This document shows, in pieces, positions 1-6,204 of a stretch of 7,077 nt of DNA. A model generated the notes under the pieces. That model saw only the letters and a list, made by a program, of their open reading frames with translations, ran no database searches and was not told where the DNA came from. Origin of the DNA: Akkermansia sp. (lineage in GTDB: Bacteria; Verrucomicrobiota; Verrucomicrobiia; Verrucomicrobiales; Akkermansiaceae); the NCBI GenBank assembly GCA_020047775.1, contig JAIFNK010000208.1, positions 1 to 7,077 on the forward strand, given 5' to 3'. A program made the position numbers and the translations under genes. Each line of letters opens with the position of its first letter. Position 1 is the first letter of the stretch.

Positions 1-2073
1 GCCGGTGAATGGGCCTATGGATACAATTCCTTCCGGATTGAGGTTACTCCGTTCGTGAAATTCGGAGCGACCAATGCCATCGCCGTCCGCTTGGACAACC
101 CCGCCGATTCCTCCCGCTGGTATCCGGGAGGTGGCATCTATCGTCACGTCCGGCTGGTGAAGGCCAATCCCGTCCACATCGCCCATCATGGCGTGTTCGC
201 ATGGTCGGAAAAGGTCACCGCAGACTCGGCTGAAGTTTCCATCACCACCGAAATCCAAGACAAAGCGGATGGAACCGCGATCGATTACACCTTGTTGGAC
301 GCCGACGGCAAGTCCGTCGCCAGCACACGTGCCAATGCCACCGCTACCCGCCTGAAGGTAAAATCCCCCACTCTCTGGGATAGCGAAAACCCATACCTCT
401 ACACCTTGCGCACCACGCTGTTGCGCGGGGAAGAGAAACTCGACAGCGAGGAAATGAAAATCGGCATCCGCAAGGCCGAGTGGAAGCCGGACGGATTCTA
501 TCTGAATGACAAACGTGTCCAAATCAAAGGTGTCTGCAACCACCACGATCTGGGCGCGCTGGGTGGTGCCTTCAATACGCGCGCCGCCGAGCGCCAACTG
601 GAATTGCTCAAGGCCATGGGCTGCAATTCCCTCCGCACCTCGCACAATCCGCCCGCCCCGCAACTGCTCGATCTTTGCGACCGCATGGGCATCCTGGTGC
701 TCGACGAGCTTTTTGACTCCTGGAAACTCAGCAAAAACATCAACGACTATCATGTTTTCTACGACCAGTGGCACGAGCGCGACGTCGCCAACTTCGTCCG
801 CCGCGACCGCAATCACCCGTCGGTGATCGCATGGAGTTCCGGCAACGAGGTGCCGGAGCAGAAGAACAAGGACTTCTGGTGGGTTTCTGAAAATCTCACC
901 AAACTCTTCCGCAGCCACGATCCCACCCGCAAGATCACGGTGGGGATCAATCATCTCAGCAGCGCGGCATCCCCCTTCGCCGACACCGTGGACATCACCG
1001 GCCTCAACTATCCGGTGAAGGACAAGAACATCATCGCCAAAGTCCGCGCTTGGCGCAAGGACGTGCCCATCATCACCTCGGAAAGCTCGTCCTGCGTGAG
1101 CAGCCGCGGCTGCTACTTCTTCCCCGCAAAATGGGACAAGGGATCCGGATTCCGCGGATACCAGGTGAGTTCCTACGAACTCTACGCGCCGGGCTGGGCG
1201 AACCGCCCGGACCTGGATTTCGAGTTGCTCGAAAAGAACCCGTTCCTCGCCGGCGAATATGTCTGGACCGGATTCGACTACCTCGGCGAACCCACTCCCT
1301 TCAATGTGGATGAAACGAACGCGCTCAATTTCGACAACGAGGAACAGCGCAAAAAGGCAATGGCAGAATTCCAAAAGCTCGGCGGCAAATCCCCGTCCCG
1401 CTCCTCCTACTTCGGCATCCTCGACCTGGCCGGTTTCCCGAAGGACCGCTACTACCTCTATCAGGCGCATTGGCGGCCGGATTTCCCGATGGCCCACATC
1501 CTGCCCCACTGGAATTGGCCGGATCGCATCGGGCAGGTCACGCCCGTGCACGTCTTCACCTCCGGAGACGAAGCGGAGCTTTTTCTCAATGGCAAATCCC
1601 TCGGACGAAAGAAGAAGGAAAAATTCCAATACCGCATCGTCTGGGAAGACATCGTCTATCAGCCTGGCGAACTGACCGTGAAGACCTGGAAAAACGGCAA
1701 GGAATGGGCCACCGCCGACCGCTCGACCACGGGCAAGGCATCGCAGGTGTTAGTCGATGCCGACCGCATGGAAATCAAGGCCGATGGAGGCGATCTCTCC
1801 TATGTCACCATCACCGTCGCGGATGATCGGAAAGGTATGGTTCCCGATTCCATGAACCGGTTGAAGTTCAAGGTCTCCGGCAGCGCCGAGATCGCCGGAA
1901 TCTGCAATGGCGACCCCACCAGCCTCGAATCCATGCAAGGCGACACCCTCCCGGCATTCAACGGCCTGTGCCAGGTGGTTCTGCGCGGCAAACCCGGCAG
2001 CCCCGGTCCCGCCACCTTGTCCGTCGAGGCGGAAGGACTGCCAACCGTCAAACTTATGATCACCACCAAGTAA
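1..2073 (+). CDS. Glycoside hydrolase family 2 protein (beta-galactosidase-like), 5' partial
   Basis: The reading frame is open from the first base, so the true start lies upstream; the GTG at 55 is internal. About 690 residues are visible. In order: the end of the N-terminal sugar-binding jelly roll (motif WYPGGGIYRHV, bases 118-150), the Ig-like GH2 domain (about 170-460), the TIM barrel (about 475-1450), a DUF4982-like domain (about 1530-1720, motif ELFLNGKSLGR) and a C-terminal Ig-like GH2 domain (about 1745-2060). The signature RTSHNPP starts near base 637. The acid/base Glu is in SSGNE (codon 847-849) and the probable nucleophile is the Glu in IITSESSS (codon 1081-1083). Both are intact, so the enzyme should be active. 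GH2 enzymes of this architecture hydrolyse terminal beta-galactosides or related beta-glycosides from plant or algal polysaccharides; the exact substrate cannot be read here. Any signal peptide lies outside the window. No strong terminator is seen before the convergent toxin gene 81 bases downstream. Confidence 0.93.
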   Translation, partial: AGEWAYGYNSFRIEVTPFVKFGATNAIAVRLDNPADSSRWYPGGGIYRHVRLVKANPVHIAHHGVFAWSEKVTADSAEVSITTEIQDKADGTAIDYTLLDADGKSVASTRANATATRLKVKSPTLWDSENPYLYTLRTTLLRGEEKLDSEEMKIGIRKAEWKPDGFYLNDKRVQIKGVCNHHDLGALGGAFNTRAAERQLELLKAMGCNSLRTSHNPPAPQLLDLCDRMGILVLDELFDSWKLSKNINDYHVFYDQWHERDVANFVRRDRNHPSVIAWSSGNEVPEQKNKDFWWVSENLTKLFRSHDPTRKITVGINHLSSAASPFADTVDITGLNYPVKDKNIIAKVRAWRKDVPIITSESSSCVSSRGCYFFPAKWDKGSGFRGYQVSSYELYAPGWANRPDLDFELLEKNPFLAGEYVWTGFDYLGEPTPFNVDETNALNFDNEEQRKKAMAEFQKLGGKSPSRSSYFGILDLAGFPKDRYYLYQAHWRPDFPMAHILPHWNWPDRIGQVTPVHVFTSGDEAELFLNGKSLGRKKKEKFQYRIVWEDIVYQPGELTVKTWKNGKEWATADRSTTGKASQVLVDADRMEIKADGGDLSYVTITVADDRKGMVPDSMNRLKFKVSGSAEIAGICNGDPTSLESMQGDTLPAFNGLCQVVLRGKPGSPGPATLSVEAEGLPTVKLMITTK

Positions 2074-2154
2074 CCCGATTGGATTTTCCAGACTGCCCTC
2101 ACGTCAAGGCCCCCGTATCACCTCAGCCTTTACTCGGAGGGATTGCTTTGTTAG

Positions 2155-2598
2155 TCACTCGGAATTCAACGGACTCCAGACTTTTTCAAACGCAAAGCCG
2201 GCGAAATGCTTGTCGTTCGCGGTGGCGAAATGAGTGGTGCCATGGTGGTGGAGAGTGAAGGCGAGCCGGGCATCAATGATGTGGCGGAAGCCGGTTGTGG
2301 TCTTGGCGGCCCAGTTCCAGAGCGGCTTGGCGACTTCCGGTTCGTAGTCGCCGAACTCCCAAATGGGATTGGCGCGGAGGGCATCGCAGAAGGCCGTCGC
2401 TTCCTTGGCTGATTTCGGTTTCCTGAAGACGGCGGGGTTGCGGAGCTGCATATACAGTTCCACTAACACGAGACCGCAGAGCAGAAACCGACACGTGCCG
2501 GAGGCTTCCTCCTCAAAGAACCTCTGGGCGGCTTCATGGTGCGGCGAATCAGGATTGGCCGCGTAGAGGAAGAGGTTGGTGTCAGCGGAGAGGATCAC
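2155..2598 (-). CDS. vapC: PIN-domain toxin, VapC family
   Basis: A 147-residue single-domain protein, normal for VapC toxins, which are Mg2+-dependent ribonucleases that cleave tRNA or rRNA and stop translation. The acidic active-site residues are all present: Asp6 in the N-terminal SADTNLFLY strand, Glu47 in LVLVELY, Asp109 in HIIDARLA, and Asn128/Asp129 in FATANDKHF. The start is GTG (bases 2598-2596). Its first bases overlap the TGA stop of the upstream antitoxin gene as GTGA, the usual arrangement for translational coupling in type II modules. I see no good Shine-Dalgarno sequence of its own, which fits coupling. The toxin gene is intact, with no frameshift or missing catalytic residue. 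The symbol is given at family level; the RNA target is unknown. A chromosomal PIN ribonuclease with a non-toxin role is a less likely alternative, given the partner gene. Confidence 0.9.
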   Translation of the reverse strand: MILSADTNLFLYAANPDSPHHEAAQRFFEEEASGTCRFLLCGLVLVELYMQLRNPAVFRKPKSAKEATAFCDALRANPIWEFGDYEPEVAKPLWNWAAKTTTGFRHIIDARLAFTLHHHGTTHFATANDKHFAGFAFEKVWSPLNSE

Positions 2599-2846
2599 GA
2601 TACGGTGCGCTCAAGAATGGCGTCAGCCTCGGGATGCAGGCTGGCGGGGTCTGTCAGGAAGTCACCGCCGCAATCCAGCGTGGGGAATCGCCAAACGGCC
2701 TTCGACTCTGGATTTTCCGGAAACCGGGTGATGAAGTGTTCGGCCGCTTTGCGCATGACCTCCGAGAGCGACCAATCTTGATGCTTGGCGATCTCCTTAA
2801 GCCGCTGGTAGAGCGGTTCGGGAAATTGGATTTGCGTTCTTGTCAT
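2595..2846 (-). CDS. Ribbon-helix-helix antitoxin (CopG/VapB-like)
   Basis: An 83-residue protein encoded immediately upstream of the PIN toxin and overlapping it by four bases. The N-terminal part (about residues 1-42) fits a ribbon-helix-helix DNA-binding domain: a short beta strand (TRTQIQFPE), helix A (PLYQRLKEIAKHQD), a turn, then helix B starting with SLSEVMRKAAEHF. Such domains dimerise, bind an operator with the beta ribbon and repress their own operon. The remaining 40 residues, rich in Pro and acidic residues, would be the tail that wraps the toxin active site. The ATG at 2846 is chosen because it begins the ribbon directly. Upstream there is only a weak AAGAAG purine run as a ribosome site. 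An inverted repeat just upstream is a reasonable operator. Family assignment is from motif layout; the exact antitoxin subfamily is not resolved. Confidence 0.85.
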   Translation of the reverse strand: MTRTQIQFPEPLYQRLKEIAKHQDWSLSEVMRKAAEHFITRFPENPESKAVWRFPTLDCGGDFLTDPASLHPEADAILERTVS

Positions 2847-2853
2847 GGTGCGC

Positions 2854-2882
2854 TTCTTACATCATTTGCTTTTTGATGTCAA
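2854..2882 (-). promoter_or_regulatory. Candidate promoter/operator of the toxin-antitoxin operon
   Basis: Reading the minus strand, a perfect TTGACA -35 hexamer (2882-2877) is followed after 17 bases by a weak -10, TAAGAA (2859-2854). An inverted repeat overlaps it: ACATCA at 2859-2864 and TGATGT at 2874-2879, separated by nine bases. A repressor bound here would block RNA polymerase, which is how ribbon-helix-helix antitoxins autoregulate. With this spacing transcription would start very close to the antitoxin ATG, giving a leaderless or nearly leaderless message. The -10 match is poor, so the promoter call is tentative; the inverted repeat is directly visible. Confidence 0.4.
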
Positions 2883-2951
2883 TTTGAATGATCCATTTCG
2901 AGCAGCACAGAGGCTCCTGTTCCAAAAGACGTTCATTTCAACACCTCACAC

Positions 2952-2985
2952 AAAAAAACGCCCGGACTTGCGTCCAGGCGTTTTT
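2952..2985 (-). terminator. Intrinsic terminator after rpsD
   Basis: The arms ACGCC (2958-2962) and GGCGT (2977-2981), then GGAC (2964-2967) and GTCC (2972-2975), pair around a TTGC loop with a single C/A mismatch. The stem is flanked by seven A on one side and five T on the other, so it has a U tract when read on either strand. It lies 27 bases beyond the rpsD stop and should end the ribosomal operon. The symmetric A/T flanks mean it could also stop transcripts arriving from the plus strand. It also separates the ribosomal operon from the downstream toxin-antitoxin operon on the same strand. Confidence 0.85.
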
Positions 2986-3012
2986 GAAAACTTCTCTCGG
3001 GGTGAGCCGAAA

Positions 3013-3624
3013 TTAGCGGGAGTAAAGTTCGACGATGAGCTGCTCGTTGACGAGCGGATCGATGTCCTCGCGGTCCGGAATGCGGGTCACGGTGGCTTCG
3101 AGCTTGTCCTTGTCAACCGTGAGCCAGTCCTTGATCGGCATGGCCTGCGTGAGGTCAGTCATGCGATTCACGAGCTGTTGCGAGGAAGGACGGGCACCGA
3201 CTTTGATTACGTCGCCGGGCTTCACTTGGAAGCTGGCGATGTCAACAGTGCGGCCATTCACAAGGATGTGGCCGTGGTTGACGGATTGACGGGCTGCCTG
3301 ACGGCTGTTGCCGAAGCCAGCGCGGTAAACCACGTTGTCGAGACGGCACTCAAGGAGTTGGAGAAGAATCACACCGGTGATGCCACGGCGGCGGGAAGCT
3401 TCTTCGTAGTAACCGCGGAACTGCTTTTCGAGCACACCGTATTGGAAACGAAGCTTCTGCTTTTCGCCGAGGGCGACGGAGTATTCACTCTTCTTTTTAC
3501 GACCGGCACGGACGCCGTGCTGGCCGGGTGGGAAGTTGCGGCGTTCAAATGCCTTCGATGGGCCAAAGAGGGAGACACCGAAACGGCGGCTGATCTTTGC
3601 GCGTGGACCTGTATAACGTGCCAT
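3013..3624 (-). CDS. rpsD: 30S ribosomal protein S4 (uS4)
   Basis: A full-length 203-residue S4 (the E. coli protein has 206). It begins MARYTGPRAK, carries the PPGQHG segment at 32-37 and YGVLEKQFR at 62-70, and the RNA-binding S4 domain starts at RLDNVVYRAGFG (94-105) and runs to about 157. It ends LIVELYSR. S4 binds 16S rRNA early and nucleates assembly of the 30S body. In some bacteria it also represses its own operon at the leader upstream of rpsM. The N-terminal region has no cysteines, so this is the zinc-free form. It is the last gene of rpsM-rpsK-rpsD, 24 bases after rpsK, and a strong terminator follows. The ATG at 3624 is the canonical start; no Shine-Dalgarno sequence is visible before it. 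Confidence 0.98.
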   Translation of the reverse strand: MARYTGPRAKISRRFGVSLFGPSKAFERRNFPPGQHGVRAGRKKKSEYSVALGEKQKLRFQYGVLEKQFRGYYEEASRRRGITGVILLQLLECRLDNVVYRAGFGNSRQAARQSVNHGHILVNGRTVDIASFQVKPGDVIKVGARPSSQQLVNRMTDLTQAMPIKDWLTVDKDKLEATVTRIPDREDIDPLVNEQLIVELYSR

Positions 3625-3648
3625 ATAAGAATTTCTAAAAAGGTTGGA

Positions 3649-4203
3649 TTAGACGCGGCGGGCTTTCTTAGGGCGGCAACCGTTGTGAGGAATCGGCGTC
3701 ACATCGCGGATGGAAAGGATTTCCAAACCAAGACCTTGGACGGCACGCACGGCGGACTCACGGCCGGAGCCTGGACCCTTGACGCGGACATCGACTTCCT
3801 TGAGACCGTGTCCCATGGCTTGGCGGCAGGCATCTTGCGAAACCACCTGGGCGGCGTAAGCAGTGCTTTTCCGCGAACCCTTGAATCCCATCTTGCCGGC
3901 GCTGGACCAACCGATGGCATTGCCACTTGGATCCGTCACGCTAACGAGGGTGTTGTTGAAAGTCGCGGTCACATGGACGATGCCGCGGGTGATATTCTTG
4001 GAGCCCTTGGCTTTGTGAATCTTGATCTCTTCCTCGCCCCCGCCGATTTCGGCGAAGATGTCGCGCTTGACGTCCTTTTTCGGTGCTTCTCCGATAGGAG
4101 GAGTGGCGGCCGCTTCAGGAGCAGGAATGGTGGCGGGTGCTGGAGCTGCTACGGGCTCAACCGCCGGAATTTCGGCGGAATTTTGGTTGGTTTCTTCAGA
4201 CAT
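3649..4203 (-). CDS. rpsK: 30S ribosomal protein S11 (uS11) with long N-terminal extension
   Basis: This is a 184-residue S11. The last 129 residues align in length and motifs with ordinary S11: [12 protein letters not shown] (74-85), [10 protein letters not shown] (94-103), FKGSRKST (107-114), [10 protein letters not shown] (141-150) and the C-terminal [19 protein letters not shown]11 sits on the 30S platform near the Shine-Dalgarno/anti-Shine-Dalgarno helix. About 55 extra residues precede the core: an acidic start (MSEETNQ), an Ala/Pro-rich stretch with repeated PAPA-like units (about 13-40), then the charged [16 protein letters not shown]. The ATG at 4203 lies 12 bases after the rpsM stop, which supports it as the true start. 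An alternative is a start nearer residue 56, but no ATG or convincing ribosome site is seen there. No Shine-Dalgarno sequence precedes the ATG; the gap is a T-run. Confidence 0.96.
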   Translation of the reverse strand: MSEETNQNSAEIPAVEPVAAPAPATIPAPEAAATPPIGEAPKKDVKRDIFAEIGGGEEEIKIHKAKGSKNITRGIVHVTATFNNTLVSVTDPSGNAIGWSSAGKMGFKGSRKSTAYAAQVVSQDACRQAMGHGLKEVDVRVKGPGSGRESAVRAVQGLGLEILSIRDVTPIPHNGCRPKKARRV

Positions 4204-4215
4204 GATTACAAAAAA

Positions 4216-4584
4216 TTATTTCTTCACGCCGACCGTCTTCTTCTTGCCCTTGCGGGTGCGGGCATTGGTGCGGGTGCGCTGGCCACGGACGGGCAATCCA
4301 CGCTTGTGACGGATGCCACGATAGCAGTTGATGGATGTCAGTCGCTTGAGCTGCGATTGGCGCTCACGACGAAGATCGCCTTCCACCATGATGGACTCCG
4401 CCTGGATCACCTGGGCAATACGGACGAGTTGTTCCTCGCTGAGTTGTCCGGTGCGGATGTTGGGGTCGACTCCTGCGTGTTCGAGGATCTTCGCCGCCGT
4501 GGGGCGGCCGATGCCAAACATGTAGGGCAGAGAAGCTTCGATGCGCTTCTCATTGGGAATTTCAATGCCTAGGATACGTGCCAT
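4216..4584 (-). CDS. rpsM: 30S ribosomal protein S13 (uS13)
   Basis: A 122-residue S13 (118 in E. coli). The product starts [14 protein letters not shown] and has the helix-turn region [10 protein letters not shown], then [26 protein letters not shown] and [10 protein letters not shown], followed by a basic tail. S13 sits in the 30S head, contacts the P-site tRNA and forms bridges to the 50S subunit. The frame stays open for another 57 codons upstream, to an ATG at 4755, but that stretch has no S13 similarity and contains the GC-rich leader. The ATG at 4584 is therefore chosen. It is the first gene of the rpsM-rpsK-rpsD operon, and no ribosomal gene lies upstream of it in the window. No Shine-Dalgarno sequence is visible before the start. 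Confidence 0.97.
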   Translation of the reverse strand: MARILGIEIPNEKRIEASLPYMFGIGRPTAAKILEHAGVDPNIRTGQLSEEQLVRIAQVIQAESIMVEGDLRRERQSQLKRLTSINCYRGIRHKRGLPVRGQRTRTNARTRKGKKKTVGVKK

Positions 4585-4840
4585 GATGTGCGTGATTTCG
4601 CGTGACCACGGAAGAACGTCCAGACTGCTCTGGCGGCCCCGCGGGGCGGGTGATTTAGCAGACCGCCGGGGGCTGGCAAGCGGGAAATGGAAATTTTCTC
4701 GCGCCTGAGACGATTTCTTCGCAGGGCGGTCGCTCGCAACCGGTAATTCCGCCATGTGATGTCAGACCCAGCGGATTGGTCACTTCCCTTCTCGACAAAA
4801 CGTTGACGGCTTTTAGTTTTCACCCACTTACCTCGCATCC
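4585..4840. other. Divergent intergenic region between rpsM and the MoxR gene
   Basis: These 256 bases separate divergent rpsM (minus) and the MoxR gene (plus) and should carry both promoters. On the plus strand, TTGACG (4803-4808) with a 17-base spacer to ACTTAC (4826-4831) is a weak promoter candidate for the MoxR gene. I found no convincing promoter for the rpsM side. Reading frames that cross this region in the minus direction look like open-frame noise; none matches a ribosomal protein or other family I recognise. Confidence 0.5.
4620..4647 (-). promoter_or_regulatory. Paired palindromes in the rpsM leader
   Basis: Two adjacent hairpin-forming elements lie 36-64 bases upstream of the rpsM ATG. 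One is CCAGA-CTGC-TCTGG (4620-4633), a perfect five-base-pair stem. The other is the 12-base palindrome GCCCCGCGGGGC (4636-4647). The transcript could fold either as these two local hairpins or as a longer structure, since CTGCT further upstream in the leader can pair with AGCAG. In Escherichia coli and Bacillus, S4 binds a structured leader upstream of alpha-operon genes or rpsD; whether this leader does the same is inference. No T-run follows, so it is not an obvious terminator. Confidence 0.35.
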
Positions 4841-5863
4841 ATGGAATTCCCAAACGACTTCAGTAACCAACTCCCACCTGATGACGTCGCCGCCATCGAT
4901 GAACTCGGAAAAACCTACCAAGCTTTCCGCGCCGAACTCGGAAAAGCCATCGTCGGCCAAGACCTGGTCATCGAACAGCTTGCCATCTGCCTTTTCGCCC
5001 GTGGACACGCCCTGCTGATGGGGGTCCCGGGGCTTGCGAAAACCCTGCTCGTTTCCTCCGTCGCCCAAACTTTCGACCTCTCCTTCAACCGCATCCAGTT
5101 TACGCCCGACCTGATGCCCGCCGACATCACCGGCACCGACATCATTCAGGAATCGGGTGCGGGGGGGCGCCGGGAATTCCAATTCATCAAGGGCCCGGTC
5201 TTCGCCAACATCGTGCTCGCCGATGAAATCAACCGCGCCCCGGCGAAAACCCAGTCCGCCATGTTGGAGGCGATGCAGGAAAACAAAGTGACCGTGCTCG
5301 GCAACACCTACACCCTCCAGCCGCCGTTTTTCGTGCTCGCGACGCAGAATCCGATCGAGCAGGAAGGCACCTACCCGCTGCCGGAAGCCCAACTCGACCG
5401 GTTCATGTTCCTGATCGAGGTCGGTTATCCGTCCTCAAGCGAGGAGAAGGAAATCGCCCGCGCCACCACCGGCACCGCGCGCCAAGTGCTGAACCACCTG
5501 CTGGACGGGGAAAAAGTCATCGCCTTCCAGCAACTCGTCCGCCGGGTCCCCGTGCCCGAGCACCTCTACGACTATGCGGTGAAAATCGTCCGCAAGACCC
5601 GCCCCGGCGAGCCCGAGTCTCCGCAATGGATCAAGGACACCGTCGGCTGGGGTGCCGGCCCCCGCGCCGTGCAGTATCTCATCCTCGGCGCAAAATCCCG
5701 CGCCGCCCTGCGCGGTGCCTACATGGCTTCGCTTGAAGACCTGGAAGCCATCGCGCCTTCCGTGCTCACCCACCGCGTGATCACGAATTTCTCGGCCGAG
5801 TCACAAGGGATGACTTCCAAGAAAATCGTCGAGCGCCTGATCAAGGAAATGCGGGAGGAGTGA
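4841..5863 (+). CDS. MoxR-family AAA+ ATPase
   Basis: A 340-residue cytosolic ATPase of normal length for the MoxR family. Visible motifs: the family entry motif VGQ (38-40), Walker A GVPGLAKT (61-68), the QFTPDLMPADITG segment (86-98), Walker B IVLADEINRAP (124-134), sensor 1 in ATQNPIEQEGTYPLPEAQLDRF (Asn170) with the arginine-finger region at LDRF (185-188), and a sensor 2 region at GAGPRAVQYL. All key residues are intact. MoxR ATPases act as chaperones that insert cofactors or remodel protein complexes, usually with DUF58 and von Willebrand factor A proteins encoded next door. Here the next host gene of that set, a DUF58-like start, appears only at 7019, after two inserted genes. The ATG at 4841 gives the expected N-terminus; no Shine-Dalgarno sequence precedes it. 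High GC, especially toward its 3' end. Confidence 0.96.
   Translation: MEFPNDFSNQLPPDDVAAIDELGKTYQAFRAELGKAIVGQDLVIEQLAICLFARGHALLMGVPGLAKTLLVSSVAQTFDLSFNRIQFTPDLMPADITGTDIIQESGAGGRREFQFIKGPVFANIVLADEINRAPAKTQSAMLEAMQENKVTVLGNTYTLQPPFFVLATQNPIEQEGTYPLPEAQLDRFMFLIEVGYPSSSEEKEIARATTGTARQVLNHLLDGEKVIAFQQLVRRVPVPEHLYDYAVKIVRKTRPGEPESPQWIKDTVGWGAGPRAVQYLILGAKSRAALRGAYMASLEDLEAIAPSVLTHRVITNFSAESQGMTSKKIVERLIKEMREE
5853..5860 (+). promoter_or_regulatory. Shine-Dalgarno-like GGGAGGAG at the end of the MoxR gene
   Basis: GGGAGGAG lies in the last codons of the MoxR gene, just before its TGA. It is 14 bases from the ATG at 5875, longer than the usual spacing of about 5-9, and too close to a possible GTG at 5860 to serve it. 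It is the strongest Shine-Dalgarno match I found near any start in this window. It also encodes the Arg-Glu-Glu end of the MoxR product, so it may be coding constraint only. It could once have served a gene starting right after the MoxR stop. Confidence 0.35.
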
Positions 5864-5874
5864 TAGCCAATAAA

Positions 5875-6204
5875 ATGGAAATAAACAACCCTGTAGCAAG
5901 CTGGACATTGTGGTGTCGACGAGACGATTTGCTCATCGAATTCAAACTTGCGGTTGGCACACCTTATCAAGACGCAGATTCATGGATCTGCGAATGGTCC
6001 ATGGGAAATTTGTTTCCTCATTCCCTTGCTCCTGCCGTTGGCGTGAGTTCGATGCATTCACTCATTTGCTCCTTGGTTGGAATGAGATCCTTCCTTAAAG
6101 GCCGAGAAGAACAAGGCGACAAGTTTTACTGCGGAGATAGCTCCGAAGAAAATTTAGTGGATAACATAGGAGACCTTTTCTGGCAGTCTGGTCATACCCC
6201 ATGA
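5875..6204 (+). CDS. Small protein of unknown function, coupled to the KilA-N gene
   Basis: A 109-residue protein beginning MEINNPVASW; a GTG at 5860 in the same frame would add five residues but overlaps the MoxR stop. I do not recognise it with confidence. No signal peptide or membrane segment is visible. The layout is a beta-rich N-terminal half with WTLWCRRDD and LLIEFKLAVGTPY, a central DSWICEWSMG strand, then a likely helix VSSMHSLICSLVGMRSFLK. This vaguely resembles small bacterial DUF6968-type proteins (a Trp-x-Cys strand followed by a helix containing a conserved Leu pattern), but I cannot confirm that. Its TGA stop overlaps the KilA-N gene start as ATGA, implying coupled translation. 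GC is about 48 percent, well below moxR, and codon choice is correspondingly AT-richer, which suggests acquisition. Such a small partner could be a regulator or immunity-type protein, but that is speculation. Confidence 0.65.
   Translation: MEINNPVASWTLWCRRDDLLIEFKLAVGTPYQDADSWICEWSMGNLFPHSLAPAVGVSSMHSLICSLVGMRSFLKGREEQGDKFYCGDSSEENLVDNIGDLFWQSGHTP

Noticed and set aside
2074..2154. A terminator between the GH2 gene and the convergent toxin gene
   Set aside because: Only a four-base CCTC/GAGG pairing with a long loop and no useful T-run was found.
2845..4572. A 575-codon open frame on the plus strand across the ribosomal genes
   Set aside because: It lies antisense to rpsM, rpsK and rpsD, which are certain. 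Its product has no recognisable domain, and it crosses the terminator and intergenic gaps. It is a shadow of GC-rich codon usage.
4585..4755. An N-terminal extension of S13 by 57 codons to an upstream ATG
   Set aside because: The conserved S13 N-terminus begins exactly at the ATG at 4584. The upstream frame has no similarity to S13 and overlaps the palindromic leader.
4569..4853. A minus-strand 94-codon frame in the rpsM leader, considered as a small ribosomal protein such as L36
   Set aside because: The translation has none of the L36 cysteine/histidine motifs and no other match I recognise, and it overlaps both neighbouring genes.
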